Shown here piece by piece: positions 32,736 through 44,792 of a stretch of 64,000 nt of DNA; position 1 is the first letter of the stretch; each line of letters starts with the position of its first letter. Below the pieces are notes generated by a model, which was not told the DNA's origin, did no database searches, and saw nothing but the letters and a program-made list of their open reading frames with translations. The DNA is from Penicillus capitatus. Its lineage: Eukaryota > Chlorophyta. Location of the stretch: NCBI GenBank assembly GCA_965649825.1, contig OZ287700.1, forward strand, positions 310,001 through 374,000. The letters are read 5' to 3'. Position numbers and translations under genes: made by a program.

Positions 32736-33455
32736 AGCGCAAAGCGAAATAAATGCTTTCTCATGAAGGCCAGGTGTTGGGAATCTTTAACGACTTGACG
32801 AAAATACCGAGTAAAACTGAAAGTTAAACAACGGCGAAACAACACGAGCGAATACAGCACGAGAACACAAGATGATTTACAAGGGAAAGCTGTTTTAAAG
32901 GGCCCCGGATAATTATGGAAACGTAACCTTAGTTTCTAACAGACAAGAATTACACACCGAGTCTCAAACGACCGTCCCACCGTTATCTGGAAGTCGAGAG
33001 AACGCAATAAGTAGCCTTTCTCGACGGCTTGGGGACGTCTTGGTTGTTACCTGATCCGGCGGTTGTTGCGGTTGTTGCGCGCCGGCGTTTGCTAAACTAT
33101 CCTTATGTGGGAAGAATGCGTGATTTCGGCTGTTTCACGTTACGCCTGCATCTAGTTCACAGACAGCCGAAAGGGAGAGGGAAACCGGGATTAGTAGTGC
33201 CGTAGCAAGGGCGAGCCCATTAATCTGACACAGACAAGGGAACAGACAGCAATCGGTGTGCCGGGAGGTGTGGAAACCATAGGTTCTTCAGTTCAAAAGA
33301 CCCCGTTTAGAAATTGTGTAGATTCAAGCTGACATTGTATCGCTTTATAAGCGACATCTACGTTGCGAACGGTCTCGTTGACGAGACGAAATTAGCGAAT
33401 CAACGAAAACAAGACTTTCTCCTCCATGTTTCGTTAAAGAGCATCAAGCACTATG
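32736..33455. other. intergenic region with a GC-rich inverted repeat
   Basis: No coding-like frame. At about 33056-33094 a hairpin can form: CCGGCG, a GTT-rich loop, CGCCGG. The remainder is without recognised features. Confidence 0.5.
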
Positions 33456-33536
33456 GCGACATTATTTAGGAACACGACTGATGCGACATTATTTAGGAAC
33501 ACGACTGATGCGACATTATTTAGGAACACGACTGAT
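33456..33536 (+). repeat. 27-bp tandem repeat, three exact copies
   Basis: The unit gcgacattatttaggaacac plus gactgat occurs three times in a row without change (33456-33482, 33483-33509, 33510-33536). Exact identity implies recent expansion. It sits next to the retroelement fragment. Confidence 0.95.
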
Positions 33537-33599
33537 CAAGAAACCAAGCTAGACAAACAGCCGCGCATCGAAAAAAGCTCGCAACCCAAAACACTGATG

Positions 33600-34218
33600 A
33601 CGAGCACGCAATAGACACTGATGCGTTGTAGTGTGATGTCCAACAGAAAAGGTAAACCCTCCATTCGACGAGTAAATGCAGACTTAGCGACACGTAGAGC
33701 TAAGGATATCTTCATTTGGCTGGTAAGCTCCATCGTTTAAGACGGCCGACGATGCGGCTCCTTCATCGATTAAAGGCGGCCAGGGTAAGCTTTGTTTCCT
33801 CGCATTCCGGATCCACCTTCCATTGGCGCGATTTCGCCAGTTTGATAGGCAGCACATTAACGGAGCTGTCAGTATCAAGCACGACCTCCTCCTGAGCGTC
33901 CCCAAGGCGAGCACGCACGTGAAGCAAATGATGACTACTGGACCCTGGCCCATCGACCTGGTGATGCTAGCCTCCAATAGAGGTCTCAGTTTCGTGCCTT
34001 CCTCGGCTAACAACGCCCCAGTGGCCTCAGTTAGCTGAATTTGCTCTCAGACGTCGATGACAGTCCTTTGCAAGGTGGTCTTCCCGGTGGCAATACAGAC
34101 ATCGCTTCGGTTGCGGACAGGTCCATAAGGTGTGTCCATGCTGCCCGCAATTCGGACAAGGTTTCTGGGTCGCCTTCCCGGGGGCCTTACCGGGGGACTG
34201 CACTCGATATACCGCCAT
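33600..34218 (-). mobile_element. decayed LTR-retroelement fragment (Gag zinc knuckles and protease)
   Basis: On the minus strand from about 34218 there are two CCHC knuckles, CPNCGQHGHTLWTC and CLYCHREDHLAKDC, typical of a retroelement Gag nucleocapsid. Downstream, in a different frame, is a retropepsin-like start: VLDTDSSVNVLPIKLA (family D-T/S-G-A/S), followed by stops and a frameshift. A further frame near 33730-33600 (MKISLALRVAKS) may be the rest of the protease. No reverse transcriptase or integrase was seen, and no paired LTRs could be delimited. The element is inactive, of Ty3/gypsy-like or related type. Confidence 0.65.
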
Positions 34219-36050
34219 CTGAGCCTGTGTCTGTTGTCGTGCTTGTCGCTGAAACGCGCTAACGACGAAGGCGTATTGGTTACAAAGACTGTTGTAACAA
34301 TCAATGTTCAGATTTTATACGCATCAAATGTCACATCAACGCGTCTCCGTGGCAGCTGCACGAAGGTGGACAGCTGTTCACTGACACTGTGCAATCACCA
34401 ACCGATCCAAAGCGCTTTCAAGTTGGTTAATCTCGCATTACTCTTCTGACGAGTGACATCATTCATTCGCATCGGGTATGCATTCTTGACCCGCTAGACA
34501 AGCCAGAGCAACACCCACATTGCACTGCCCACCAGCAGTCCCCATAACGCGAATCCTGAAGCTTCGAGCTCTACTTCATGCAAACGATAAAGGAGCTCGT
34601 GAAATTCCTCACTCAGCCCCGCCGTCCACCACGTCGGCGTACTCAAGAAAATCCAACAACGCAGAAGGACGAATAGAACAATTTGTCCCAAACGGTACCC
34701 AACGGCTGAGAGACATCCCCAGCACAAGCACGCCGGCTCAATAAGATCCATATTCTCCAAAAGAGGCAGAGGGGTGCGTGTTACAACGCGTCAGAGCCAG
34801 GCAAGCCACATGGATTCGCTAACATGTTCACCCTCCCTAGCTCCGGAGTCGGTTTCGCATTCGAAGCCGCCAAACCCTCGGGAGAAGGATACGTGTGACG
34901 CCGCGTCGAGATGGCAGCGAGGCCAGACGGCCACAAAAGTAAAAGTAGCACCACGGTCATTCGGAATAGGCCACCAACCGTCCACGGTGACCGCACCATG
35001 TTGTAACGCCATTGAGAATATGCGCCGTCAAACGCTACAGCAGAATGATTACAAAAAAAGTCGGTAATAATGACGATGTCCTGACAAGGGACAGCTGTTC
35101 GCTTCGCCGTCGTACTCTTTGGACAGCTGTCCCCTTCCGGGTCCCATCAACATCTGGATACTTAAACACGTCCTTGTAGTAATTCTCCCTCGTCTGTAAT
35201 CGATTCGTGTTCGTAGCAGTCTACCTCGGCGTGTCCAAATCTAAATTTTCCATCTTAACACCGTCTTCCTCGGCGGTGTTTTCGATTTCTTCAGCAGTGA
35301 CGCGAACCCTTATCCTGGCTTGACTATAGTTAGAGACTCGGTCACGAAGATAAAGGGTGAGGAATGGACAAGCTTGTCTCCCGATTTGCTCATTTCACAG
35401 GCGCAGCGAATGTCCTCAGGTAAGATGAAGACAACCGAGAGAGAATAACGAACACCAGATCGAAGATACAGTCAATGGACGGCTTGTTACAACAACTATA
35501 GACAACAAATGCTTCTGATAACAGAGTGTATTAAGCAGGCAAACACAGCTGTAAACGCCAAAGGGAATCGGAAGATGTTTTATGTGTCCAGCCATCGCTT
35601 GTGTTCTATTAGTAATAGGACCGGAAGGACAAAGTAGAACAAACTCAAAAAATCTCCGAGTGAGTTAGTTCCCTGGAAAGCTCACAACGAGACCAGGAGA
35701 TTCAATACAAAATTATAGAAGCTCTCGAGGAACTTCAACACGAAACTCAGAGAGTTCATAATCCTTGTCACCCTAACTTCCCTGCAGCTGTCGCAACCAA
35801 AGGCGCAAAAGTGATGAGCGACGAATAAATGCTCGCTAATTACAACGATACCCCAACATCGTTCCGTCAGAATTGTGCTGTTCTTTCACAGTATCCAACA
35901 AGAGAGTAATAAGTGAATGCAAATGGGAGTCTGTTCACTTCAAGACAGCCTTTTCACATTAAAAATAACGCCTAACATGAATTGCCTTTGTCCAAGACAT
36001 ACATTGCGTTCACACTGAGGAATTTCGAGAATGTTTCTGATGCGACTTTA
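34219..36050. other. gene-poor region beside the retroelement relic
   Basis: Only short open frames. Two minus-strand frames (34494-34760 and 34781-34999) have hydrophobic segments, such as MTVVLLLLLWPSGLAAI, and could be remnants of element-borne or secreted-protein genes; neither has enough support to call. A shared string ggacagctgt occurs near 34359, 35088 and 35120, possibly relics of a repeat. Nothing recognised between 35.2 and 36.0 kb. Confidence 0.4.
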
Positions 36051-36090
36051 AATGAAACATACGATGAAATACAAGACAACATGCAAGACT

Positions 36091-39000
36091 TTAATTTTCA
36101 CTAAGACGTTCGAGCATTTCGTTCGATCTTTGCAAGTAAGGCGATGCTTCGTTGATTCTTCCTGCTTTTCCTAGCGCATCAGCATAGTTGTTGATGCAAC
36201 GGTAGAGCGACGGGTGGTCCACATTGCCGTAAAGGCGCTCGCACATATCAAGAGCCCGCTTGTGGAGCGGCAGTGCTTCGTTGATTCTTCCCGCAGCTTG
36301 TAGCCCAAAGGCATAATTGTTGATGCGAATAACGAGGTCTGGATGGTCCGCGTCGCCGTGGATGCGCTCGCTCATATCAAGAGCCCGCTTGTAGAGCGGC
36401 AGTGCTTCGTTGATTCTTCCCGCAGCTTGTAGCCCAAAGGCATAATTGTTGATGCAACGTTCGATGTCCGGATGATCCGCGTTGCCGTGAAGGCGCTCGC
36501 ACATATCAAGAGCCCGCTTGTGGAAAGGCAGTGCTTCGCTGATTCTTCCCATGTCGTTTAACATTCCAGCATAGTTCCCAATGCGAATGACGATGGACGG
36601 GTGGTCTGCGTCGCCGCGAAGGCGCTCGCACATATCAAAAGCCCGCTTGTAGAGCGGCAGTGCTTCGTTGATTCTTCCCGCGTCGTGTAGCACAAGAGCA
36701 TAGTTGTTGATGCAACGTTCGATGTCCGGATGATCCGTGTCGCCATGGAGGCGCTCGCACATATCCAGAGCCCGCTTGTAGAGCGGCAGTGCTTCGTTGA
36801 TTCTTCCCGCCTCTTTTAGCCCAAAGGCAAAGCTCCCGATGCGAGTGACGAGGGACGGATGGTCCGCGTCACCGTGAAGGCGCTCGCACATATCCAGAGC
36901 CCGCTTGTAGAGGGGCAATACTTCTTTGATTCTTCCCGCAACGTGTAGCCCAAGGGCATAGTTATTGATGCAACGTTCGCTGTCGGGATGGTCCGCGTCG
37001 CCGTGGAGACGCTCGCACATATCAAGAGCCCGCTTGTAGAGCGGCAGTGCTTCGTTGATTCTTCCCGCGTCTTGTAACACAAGAGCATAGTTGTTGATGC
37101 AACGTTCGATGTCCGGATGATCCGCGTCGCCGTGGAGGCGCTCGCACATATCCAGAGCCCGCTTGTAGAGCGGCAGTGCTTCGTTGATTCTTCCCGCCTC
37201 TTTTAGCCCAAAGGCATAGTTGTTGATGCAACGTTCGATGTCCGGATGATCCGCGTCGCCGTGGAGGCGCTCGCACATATCCAGAGCCCGCTTGTAGAGC
37301 GGCAGTGCTTCGTTGATTTTTCCCGTGTCTTGTAGCACAAGCGCATAGTTGTTTATGCTATTGGCGAGGGACGGATGGTCCGCGTCGCCATGAAGGCGTT
37401 CGCACAGCTCGAGGGCTCTTTGAGCGTAGGAGACCGCCTCTCGAAACATGCATATCTCTTTGTAGGCCTCTGACATATATTTGAGTAACTCCAGTTCCAC
37501 GCTGTTGTCCTTGCACTTTTCGCAGTTTTCTAGGAGCGATAACCCGTTTCGTGCGAGCAAGGTCCATAGCTCTCTGTTCGAACGATCCGTTCTGAACTCG
37601 TTAGTATATTGGCCAATTGAATGCACTATGGTGTTGATGTGATCTCCAATTGCATTCTTGTTTTGTTCTTCGGATTGTTGAGTCTGGCTGGAACTGCTTT
37701 CATCGATGTCTATGAGGAGGTGCTTGGCTAAAAGTTGTGTATCTGCGTGCATGTAGATCTGGTTCGTTTCCTTGTCCCACGAGACATGAGCCAAGCGTTC
37801 AAGAAGCCTCATGGAATTCTCCGTTTTTGTCTTGGAAGATTCATCTTCGAGTTCGTGCCACTTGTACACCCAATTGGCGGGTACTCCATTTGGATCGAGA
37901 AGAGCCAGCTTGGCGAGAACATCGAGCGAGCGCGGGCCTAGGTTGTTTGGTTCTTCCGAGATCCTTTGCACGCTCGAGTTGAATACGAACACCATTCCAG
38001 TTGCGTCTTCGCCGCTTCGCCTCTCGGAAAGCTTTGCTATCGCTTCTTCTTCCCGCCTTGTGGCTTTATACTGTAGCATACGTTGCGCCCATTCACCGGG
38101 TCTCCACAGATCTTCGTCCCTCATCACGGAGAAGAACTGCACGAGGGCGAGTGGAGTTCGAGGCAGCAATTCTATCAAGTCGTCCAAATCCCCCGACTGT
38201 AGTGCTTTGGTACATTCAAATTTCTTCGCTAGAATCAGCGCTTCGACTTCGTCGAATGGCTTGAGTCGAATCGCACTGCTTTCCCACTCACTCTCTCCGC
38301 ACTCTCTCGTCGTGACGATGACATGTGCCCCTGCCGGCGCAACGTACTCGCGAATCAGCTCGAGGTTCGGTGCGTCGTCGAAGACGTACAAACAGTGCGA
38401 TCTTCCGAGCTTTTCTCGAACCCGTTTGACTAACTCCGGTGTGTCGACGTCGACGGGAACTCTGAGATATTCCGCGATTTGCACGAACGCGGCGGTGATG
38501 CTTTCCCTCAAGCTCGAGGGAATCCAGAACTCGTTGTCGTAGCTGTGTTTGCTCCTGAAGTAATCGAACGCCTTTATCGCGAGCTGCGTTTTGCCGATGC
38601 CGCCCGGGCCTACGATAGCTTTCACGACAACTGAGTCGACGTTCGCTGCGAAGGCATCGACGATTTCGCTAAACTCCTCCTTCCTCCCGGCGAAGTAGCG
38701 GACAATGTCAGGCGAGGCCAAAGAGTGTTTCTTCTTCGGCCGCGGGAGAACTCCAGTCGTCGGAGTGGACAGTTCTCCCTCGAGGCTCTTCCAGACTCGA
38801 AGAAACAGCTTGTCGCCGAATGTCTTGTCTTCGCCGGGCGAGGCCGAATCGATATCTTCCTCCTCTTTCTTCTTCCTCCGCCACTCGGACAGTGCTTCTT
38901 CACATGCCGGGTTATGCACGTTTGAAAGCAGTCTTTCCATGGCGTCGTGTGATGCACTCTTTTCGTCTTGAAAACCTCGAGCGCATAACTCTTCAAGGTT

Positions 39001-41363
39001 ATCGAGAAGCTCCAAAAACAGATCGGGGTCGCTAGACCAGTCCCACTCGTCAGTGCGCTCGACGAGGCTTGCTAGAGTCTCGGCGCTCGCTCTTCGGACA
39101 TCTCCGTCCTTCGCGTGGATGGAGAGCATGGTCAACATCTCCACCACGCCGAACCTCAGAACCTTGCAGTGTTCGGAGTCGGACGCCCTTCCTTCGAGCA
39201 CGAGATAGGACAGGATCTCGCTGAACACTTCAAACGCAGACGGATCTTCCATGACCGCGAAGTGTGCGGTGTTGAGCGCATGGAGGCACTTACGCCACTG
39301 ATCTTCACAAACGATTTCGCCGCGCCTCGCTTGTCGCATCGCTTGTAGCAGGGCCTGTTGCAGCGCCCTCGCCACGGACTCCGCATTTCCGAGATCGAAG
39401 TCGAGATGCACCGCTTTTCTCAGCGCTCGATGGATGCCCGCCGTGCCGTAGAAGAGCCCGACAAAGTGTTTTGCGTTGCTCACATTGTGGGCGCCTCGCT
39501 TGGAGAACTGAGAAGAGGTCACGCTGTGTCGAACCAGCATCGCTTCGTACTTCATCGGGTAGTACCCCGCGACGTCGATCACCTTCCGGCAATAGTCTAA
39601 GAGCTTAACTTCCAGTAGTCCTTCAGGCTCGTTAGGATCCAAATCGGCCGACCTGACCTCTCGAAGGATCCTCAGGCACTCGTGTGCAGCGTGCAGGGCG
39701 CTGCATTGTGCGGGAAACGTCTTTCTCGAGAAGCTTGCCTTTTCCGGATCGAGCTCATCTAGTAGGAAGTCGGCGAGCCGAACAAGACAGCTAGGATCGT
39801 CTTTGAAGATTTCGGCGTCGACCGTCAGAAGCGTAAGCTCAATCGCTTCCGTGAGATATCTGTTCTCGGGAGCGTCGGTGCACAGTTTGTCGCGGATGCT
39901 GTCGAAGAACTCTTTGAGAAAGGGCAGATGTTCGCCGGTAGCTCTGTCGAGTCTGCACAGGGCAAGGCACTCACGGACCGCCGCCCCTCGATCGTCCGTC
40001 GCTTCTCCGACGTTCATGTCTCCGAAGGCACTGAGGACCCTCCTTATCACTACTGCCAGTGCGAGTCTCTGCTCAGCGCCGTCCGCCTCGTTGAACGCTT
40101 TCACCACTTGTTCCAGGTTCTGGTACGATCCTTCGTGAAGAATCTTCCGGACGAGAGATCTCTCCATTGGAGTCAGAGCTCTTCCAGTCGCCGAACGAGA
40201 GACGCTGCCTTCGGCGGGAGTCTGGTTCCCGAGTGCATCGCTGCTGGATGAGGGTTCCCCGTTTCCGCCACCCCAAAGTCCAAGATCTCCCAAGAAGATG
40301 AACCTCCCCGTGCCGCGAGTTGGATTGGACAGAATATGAATGCGGCGACGTGCAGCACTCCACGGCAGGCGGGCCAGACGGCGAATCGCTTCCTCAGGGT
40401 CTGAGAAACCCTTGCAAAAAAGCGGAACCGTCGTAATCTTCGAGAACGGTCCCATTCGCTCCAAAATCCTCCCCGCGAACTTCTCCCCTGCTCGAAAGAT
40501 CTGGACAAGACCATTGCCCTCGACCTCAATCTCACAGATTTCCTCGCAATCTCCCTGAGTAAAAAGGTAAAGGTAGAACGAGAACAAGAAGAGAGCATTT
40601 GTGTGCATACCCGAGGAATCTCGGTGCGAGGTAGTTCTACTCGACGGAAAGACTGTCGAGGCGAGTGAATCGAGGACAGGTTCCAAGCTGTCGTACCTCG
40701 CGACCGCGCACGAAATTTTCCTCTGGGAGTCAGTTCACAGTCGAGTCCTTTGAAGAAGACGCCTGGTGTGGCATTCCATCGGCGGCGATAGTGAGACGCG
40801 AGTAAGGGAAACGTCCTCGCGACGCTAACAGAATCCCACATCTGTCGAACGCGGCACTGAAACACGAGTCTTCGGCAGAGAGTTCGTTACCTTTGAAGCT
40901 GTGTAGAAGCTGAATTGGCTCGAACCCGGTGTGCACTCCCTGTGGCGAAGGCCCTGATGGACAGCATGCAACTATGATGGCAGGTTTCGAACAGTCGGCG
41001 ATTACCTGGACCAGACGAGGCGGTTTGCGGCGCTCGTCGTCAATCACCTTTGTCCCCTCGGAGATTTTCATCCGGTAAGGCTTCCAGTCCGCGCCGGCTA
41101 CCGGTCCCGTCGTACGGATTCCAGTCGACACGCCTCTATCAGTAGTCGGCGAACGTACGCACTGGAGACGCGAATCGTTGCAGAGCGTGTGAATATGTCA
41201 GGGGCCTTACCGTTTTCGCAAGTCTGCAGTAGTCTCCTTCTTTGCCTGGCCATTCGGAAGTTTTCCCGGAGGAGAGAGAACCGTCGCACATCTCCCCGAT
41301 GCGCGGCGACGCGCCGTTGCTTTCGGCGACGTTGCGAAGACGACGATATGCACAATTCTTCAT
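36091..41363 (-). CDS. STAND/NB-ARC receptor with ten KLC-type TPRs, copy 2
   Basis: A paralogue of the gene at 16050-21196 with the same exon plan. Exon 1 is at ATG 41363 (MKNCAYRRLRN). Small exons include STGIRTTGPVAGADWKPY and GPSPQGVHTGFEP, then one starting at MWDSVSVART near 40838. The large exon follows an acceptor with a good pyrimidine tract (ctttttactcag, 40560). It encodes CEIEVEGNGLVQIF, the helical region, NB-ARC (GPGGIGKTQLAIKAFDYF, CLYVFDDAP, VIVTTRECG, LPRTPLALVQ), and ten 43-residue TPRs ending at 36091. Most TPRs are almost identical to each other (RALDMCERLHGDADHPDIER) and differ from copy 1's consensus, so the arrays have been homogenised separately. A role as a ligand-gated signalling switch is inferred from the STAND class. 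Confidence 0.85.
36115..37410 (-). repeat. 129-bp tandem repeat array encoding ten TPRs (copy 2)
   Basis: Ten consecutive 129-bp units, one TPR each. Several units differ by only a few bases; strings such as gcccgcttgtagagcggcag recur unchanged. This array is more uniform than the one at 16060-17245. Confidence 0.85.
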
Positions 41364-41820
41364 GGCAAGAGGTTCGGAATTGACTGCGGCGAATATATCG
41401 TGGTGTTTTGGGAAACAACACAGGTAGACAGACAAACTCAGATAGACGGCGGTATGGATATTCTGATGCCAGGATGATTGCGTAATCCGCACAAATGCGC
41501 CTAATGAAGCAAATCGAAGTTGCTGATGCGCAATTAGCTGCGGAACAGTCTTCGACGGAGGTCAGCGATGAATCTGTGGGCCGTGGAGGGGTATTACACA
41601 CCTGACATCGGTTCAGAAGGCCGTCACTGCCGAAACGCGGATCCTTTCCACATTGAGGAAGCTTCGGGAAATTGGGAACTAATTGTCTGAGATGTGTGGG
41701 AGTCCTTGTAATGGTGAAGGATGTGTTGCTCCACCCACCAGCGACTGGCCAGTCTCGAACGCAAACCGACTAACCAAGCATAGACGCTTTGCCGCAGCAC
41801 ATGATGCATATTGTCGCGTC

Positions 41821-42449
41821 GTGCAGCGATGGGATAACATCTGATCACCAGGATCTCTTCAGAGTGCGCAGGTCGTTGGCTCGAGGCCGCGTCACATATC
41901 CAATGTCTCTCATTCATCCAGCGACAGAATCGACCATAGATCTGGTCTGCGGGCAGACAATGGACACCACATCCGATTCGGAGCAAAAGTCTATCTTCCA
42001 TGAAAGAGATTACACTGCGACAGAGACACAACATGATTAAAGAACTGATGATCGCATAAGACAGCGAATCATCACCTGCAATGTCTGTCTGTCGGTCTCC
42101 ACTGTCATTCACTAAACTGGATGTCCAACACCGTGAAGGTAAGATGTGACATGTTGAAGGTGCTAGGTATTCTGCGCACCGACGCGTTGTACCCTGATGA
42201 GCGGGCAATGAAGAGAATCGGCATTGTTCCGAAACTGCTTTTCCAGCAGAAGCAACTAACGTCACACTTTCTTCCTTGCCATGGAGGCTGAATCGTCTAA
42301 TTGCCTACACGTGACAGTGGTGTCTTCGCCATGCATCTCAACACCGCAGTCCAGAAGACCTGCTAAGCACACCAATGCTCTGTGCTTGTCACAGCAGTAA
42401 AACACTTTCTCTTACTTAGACTTTTGAAAGAAAAGAGCGAAATAGCTAT
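41821..42449. other. upstream flank of receptor copy 2, no confident gene
   Basis: A minus-strand frame runs from 42265 into this region from 41624, but its composition is weak. Only the part near 41700-41820 is shared with copy 1. Nothing else recognised. Confidence 0.4.
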
Positions 42450-42698
42450 CTAGATGTGGTGTGGGTATTGACGCATCGTATACATCGCTTTGGCGATTTT
42501 CCTGTCCGAATTCTGACAAGCATCACCTTTAGATCCACTAAGGCTAATCGAATCCTCCTCCGTCTGTGACAAATCACGTATCGTTTTCGGATTGACGAAC
42601 GGAAAAATCTGAAAAGGTGACGTAGAGCTTCGAGGTCGTCCGATAGATGCAGCCACCGCGTACTTCAGCATTCTTGCGTTTCGCAGTTTTCTTGACAA
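42450..42698 (-). CDS. short unidentified coding segment
   Basis: A frame of about 80 residues with coding-like composition (MLKYAVAASIGRPRSSTS, IFPFVNPKTIRDLSQ, ISLSGSKGDACQNSDRK) ending at a stop at 42450. Upstream the frame stays open past 42720, so a first exon could lie there. No family recognised. It would be divergent from the CDK11-like gene. Confidence 0.3.
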   Translation of the reverse strand: MSRKLRNARMLKYAVAASIGRPRSSTSPFQIFPFVNPKTIRDLSQTEEDSISLSGSKGDACQNSDRKIAKAMYTMRQYPHHI

Positions 42699-42894
42699 AC
42701 TCTCATCGACTCTTCGGAACTCGAGACGCTTCCCTTCACAATCTCACATAGACGAGCAGCAAAAGGATGCACTCCTTTATGAACAGACGCTTCATGCATT
42801 GATAGCACAGAAGGACGAACTTAATCTCTGGCACTTTGCTTTCATTGTCTTCCATTTGACGACGATTCGTGTCATTCACAAACTCCGAGTGCCT

Positions 42895-44694
42895 ATGTCT
42901 TCGTCGCGTCGATATGAACGCGAGCGTCATGAGTATCACGAGCGGCGCCGCCATTCAGAGCGCTACAGAGAATCGAGACAGTAAGCCTAGGCCCAAACCA
43001 CTCTCTGGTACTCGTTTCCCGGTCCCCGAGAGCGCTAATGTCGCCTCCGCCCATCTGATAATCTGTATCTTCTAGCGAACGATACGAAGACGACACGAGG
43101 GGCGATGCGCGAAGGAGAGAACGTTTCCAGAGAAGACACTCTCGAGAACGCCATCGCAGTCGCAGTCGCTCTCCTCGGCGTCCCATCGAGGAGAGAAGGC
43201 ATTCCAATCCCGCGACCAGAAAAATGCAGGACCCTGCTTTTCGGTCTATGGTCATGGAGGCATTGAAAGAGCGAAACCTGCTAACGCAGCTCGGCCACTC
43301 CACAGCAGAGGATGACGTCATGGAGCCCGGTCAGCATCGGAGCCCGAATTCAAAGGCGTCCACTGAGGAAATCGCCACGGCGAAGACGGAAGAGACCGAT
43401 GCAGACAACGACTCCATGGCCGGTAGCAGAATTCGCTGTCTGGCAGCAGAGGGCAGCCGCAGCTGTTCTCTTAGATGTACCGGTGGAAGAGACGCGTGAC
43501 TTGGAAGAGCGCGTGGTCGCTGCAGACGCGCCGTTGCGCAGTCCTTCGCCAGAAGAGCCCTCCACTGTACAAGACATCCACCCGCCAGGGTGCTGCACCA
43601 TCTACTGCTTGGCCTCCCTCTGATCTCACGACAACGCGTGCGCAGATTGCACGAAGCCCGGATGATCGATCATTACGAGTTCATGTCCAACATCTCCCAG
43701 GGAACCTATGGCATCGTCTACATGTAGCCCGTCATCCCTACCCGTTCGGATGCACCGAGCATCGACGGTGTGTTCTCTCAGGGGCAAGTGTTTGAAGACG
43801 GATACCTACAAGGCCTTCAAACGCGTCAAGAAGCAGAAGAAGGATGGACGTCCCGAAGCGTTCCCCCTCACCTCTCTCCGCGAGATCAACATCCTCACGA
43901 GCCTGCGCCATCCCAACATCGTAGGACTGCAGGAGGTGTGCCTGAGCAGAGGCAGAGGGATTCTCAAAGTGATGGACTACGCCGAATACGATCTCAAACG
44001 CGTGCTGGAGATGAAGAAGGACTCGTTCTCTGCGTCTGAGTGCAAGTGCATCGTCAAGCAGATCCTCCAAGCCCTGCACTTCCTGCACGACCATTGGATC
44101 ATGCATCGGGATCTGAAGCCGTCGAACATTCTGTACGATGGCAGGGGTAACATCAAACTGTGCGACTTCGGACTGGCTCGGCATTTCGGTGAACCGCTGG
44201 GGCGCTACACACCACTTGTGGTCACGCTTTTCTACAGAGCACCAGAACTGCTGCTGGGAGCCGAGACCTATTCCCCTGCCATCGACATGTGGTCACTCGG
44301 CTGCATCTTCGCCGAAGTGCTGTTGGGACATCCGCTCTTCCGGGAGACAACCGAGATCGCCATGCTGTCAAAGATTCTGAGCACCGTCGGCGAACCGACG
44401 GCCGAGTCGTGGCCGGAATTCGAATCCCTGCCCAACGCCAAGAGCATTCAGTTGACGGGCGAGACCGAGAACACACTGCCACGGATGTTCTCCTCTGGCT
44501 ACGCCGTATCCGGTCCTGAACTGCTGACCCGACAGGGGGTCCAGTTTCTCTGTGGACTCCTTGCACTCAACCCAGCAAAGCGACTGACAGCGGCGGAGGC
44601 ATTGGATCATGAGTATTTTCGAGAGTTTCCTCCTCCCTGTCACCGACGTCTCTTGCCGACATTCGTCGATCCCCAGCGGAACAAATTTCATTAA
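42895..44694 (+). CDS. CDK11: CDK11 (PITSLRE-type) cyclin-dependent kinase
   Basis: ATG 42895. The N-terminal exons are Arg/Ser/Glu-rich (RRYERERHEYHERRR, SRERHRSRSRSPRRP), as in CDK11 where this part contacts splicing factors. Introns are at about 42982-43075, 43417-43465, 43589-43644 and 43726-43782. The kinase domain begins HYEFMSNISQGTYGIVYM. It has the Lys in AFKRVKK and LTSLREINIL in place of the PITSLRE helix. It also has HRDLKPSN and DFGLARHFG, then VVTLFYRAPELL and DMWSLGCIFAE. CDK11 with cyclin L acts on RNA polymerase II transcription and splicing. The first glycine of the loop is Ser, as CDK11s often vary there. A second CDK starts 99 bp downstream. Confidence 0.93.
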
Positions 44695-44792
44695 GACGTC
44701 TGTCACATCAACGTCGACGACGCTGCCGCGAATTCTCGAAGTTCTGACGTCGCCATCCGTTTCTCCGCGCTGATTCTCGCCGACGAGGACTC

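Larger units (their letters stand above)
36075..41820. repeat. segmental duplication, block 2
   Basis: Homologous to 16035-21640, in the same orientation and about 20 kb apart. Internal introns and upstream flanks are included, so this is a DNA-level duplication and not retroposition. Confidence 0.85.

Noticed and set aside
34494-34999. Hydrophobic frames as an envelope gene of the retroelement
   Set aside because: No fusion, cleavage or glycoprotein motifs, and no frame continuity with the Gag-protease relic; evidence is too thin.
16050-41363. Receptor copy 2 as a retroposed copy
   Set aside because: Introns and upstream flanks are duplicated too, which indicates DNA-level duplication.
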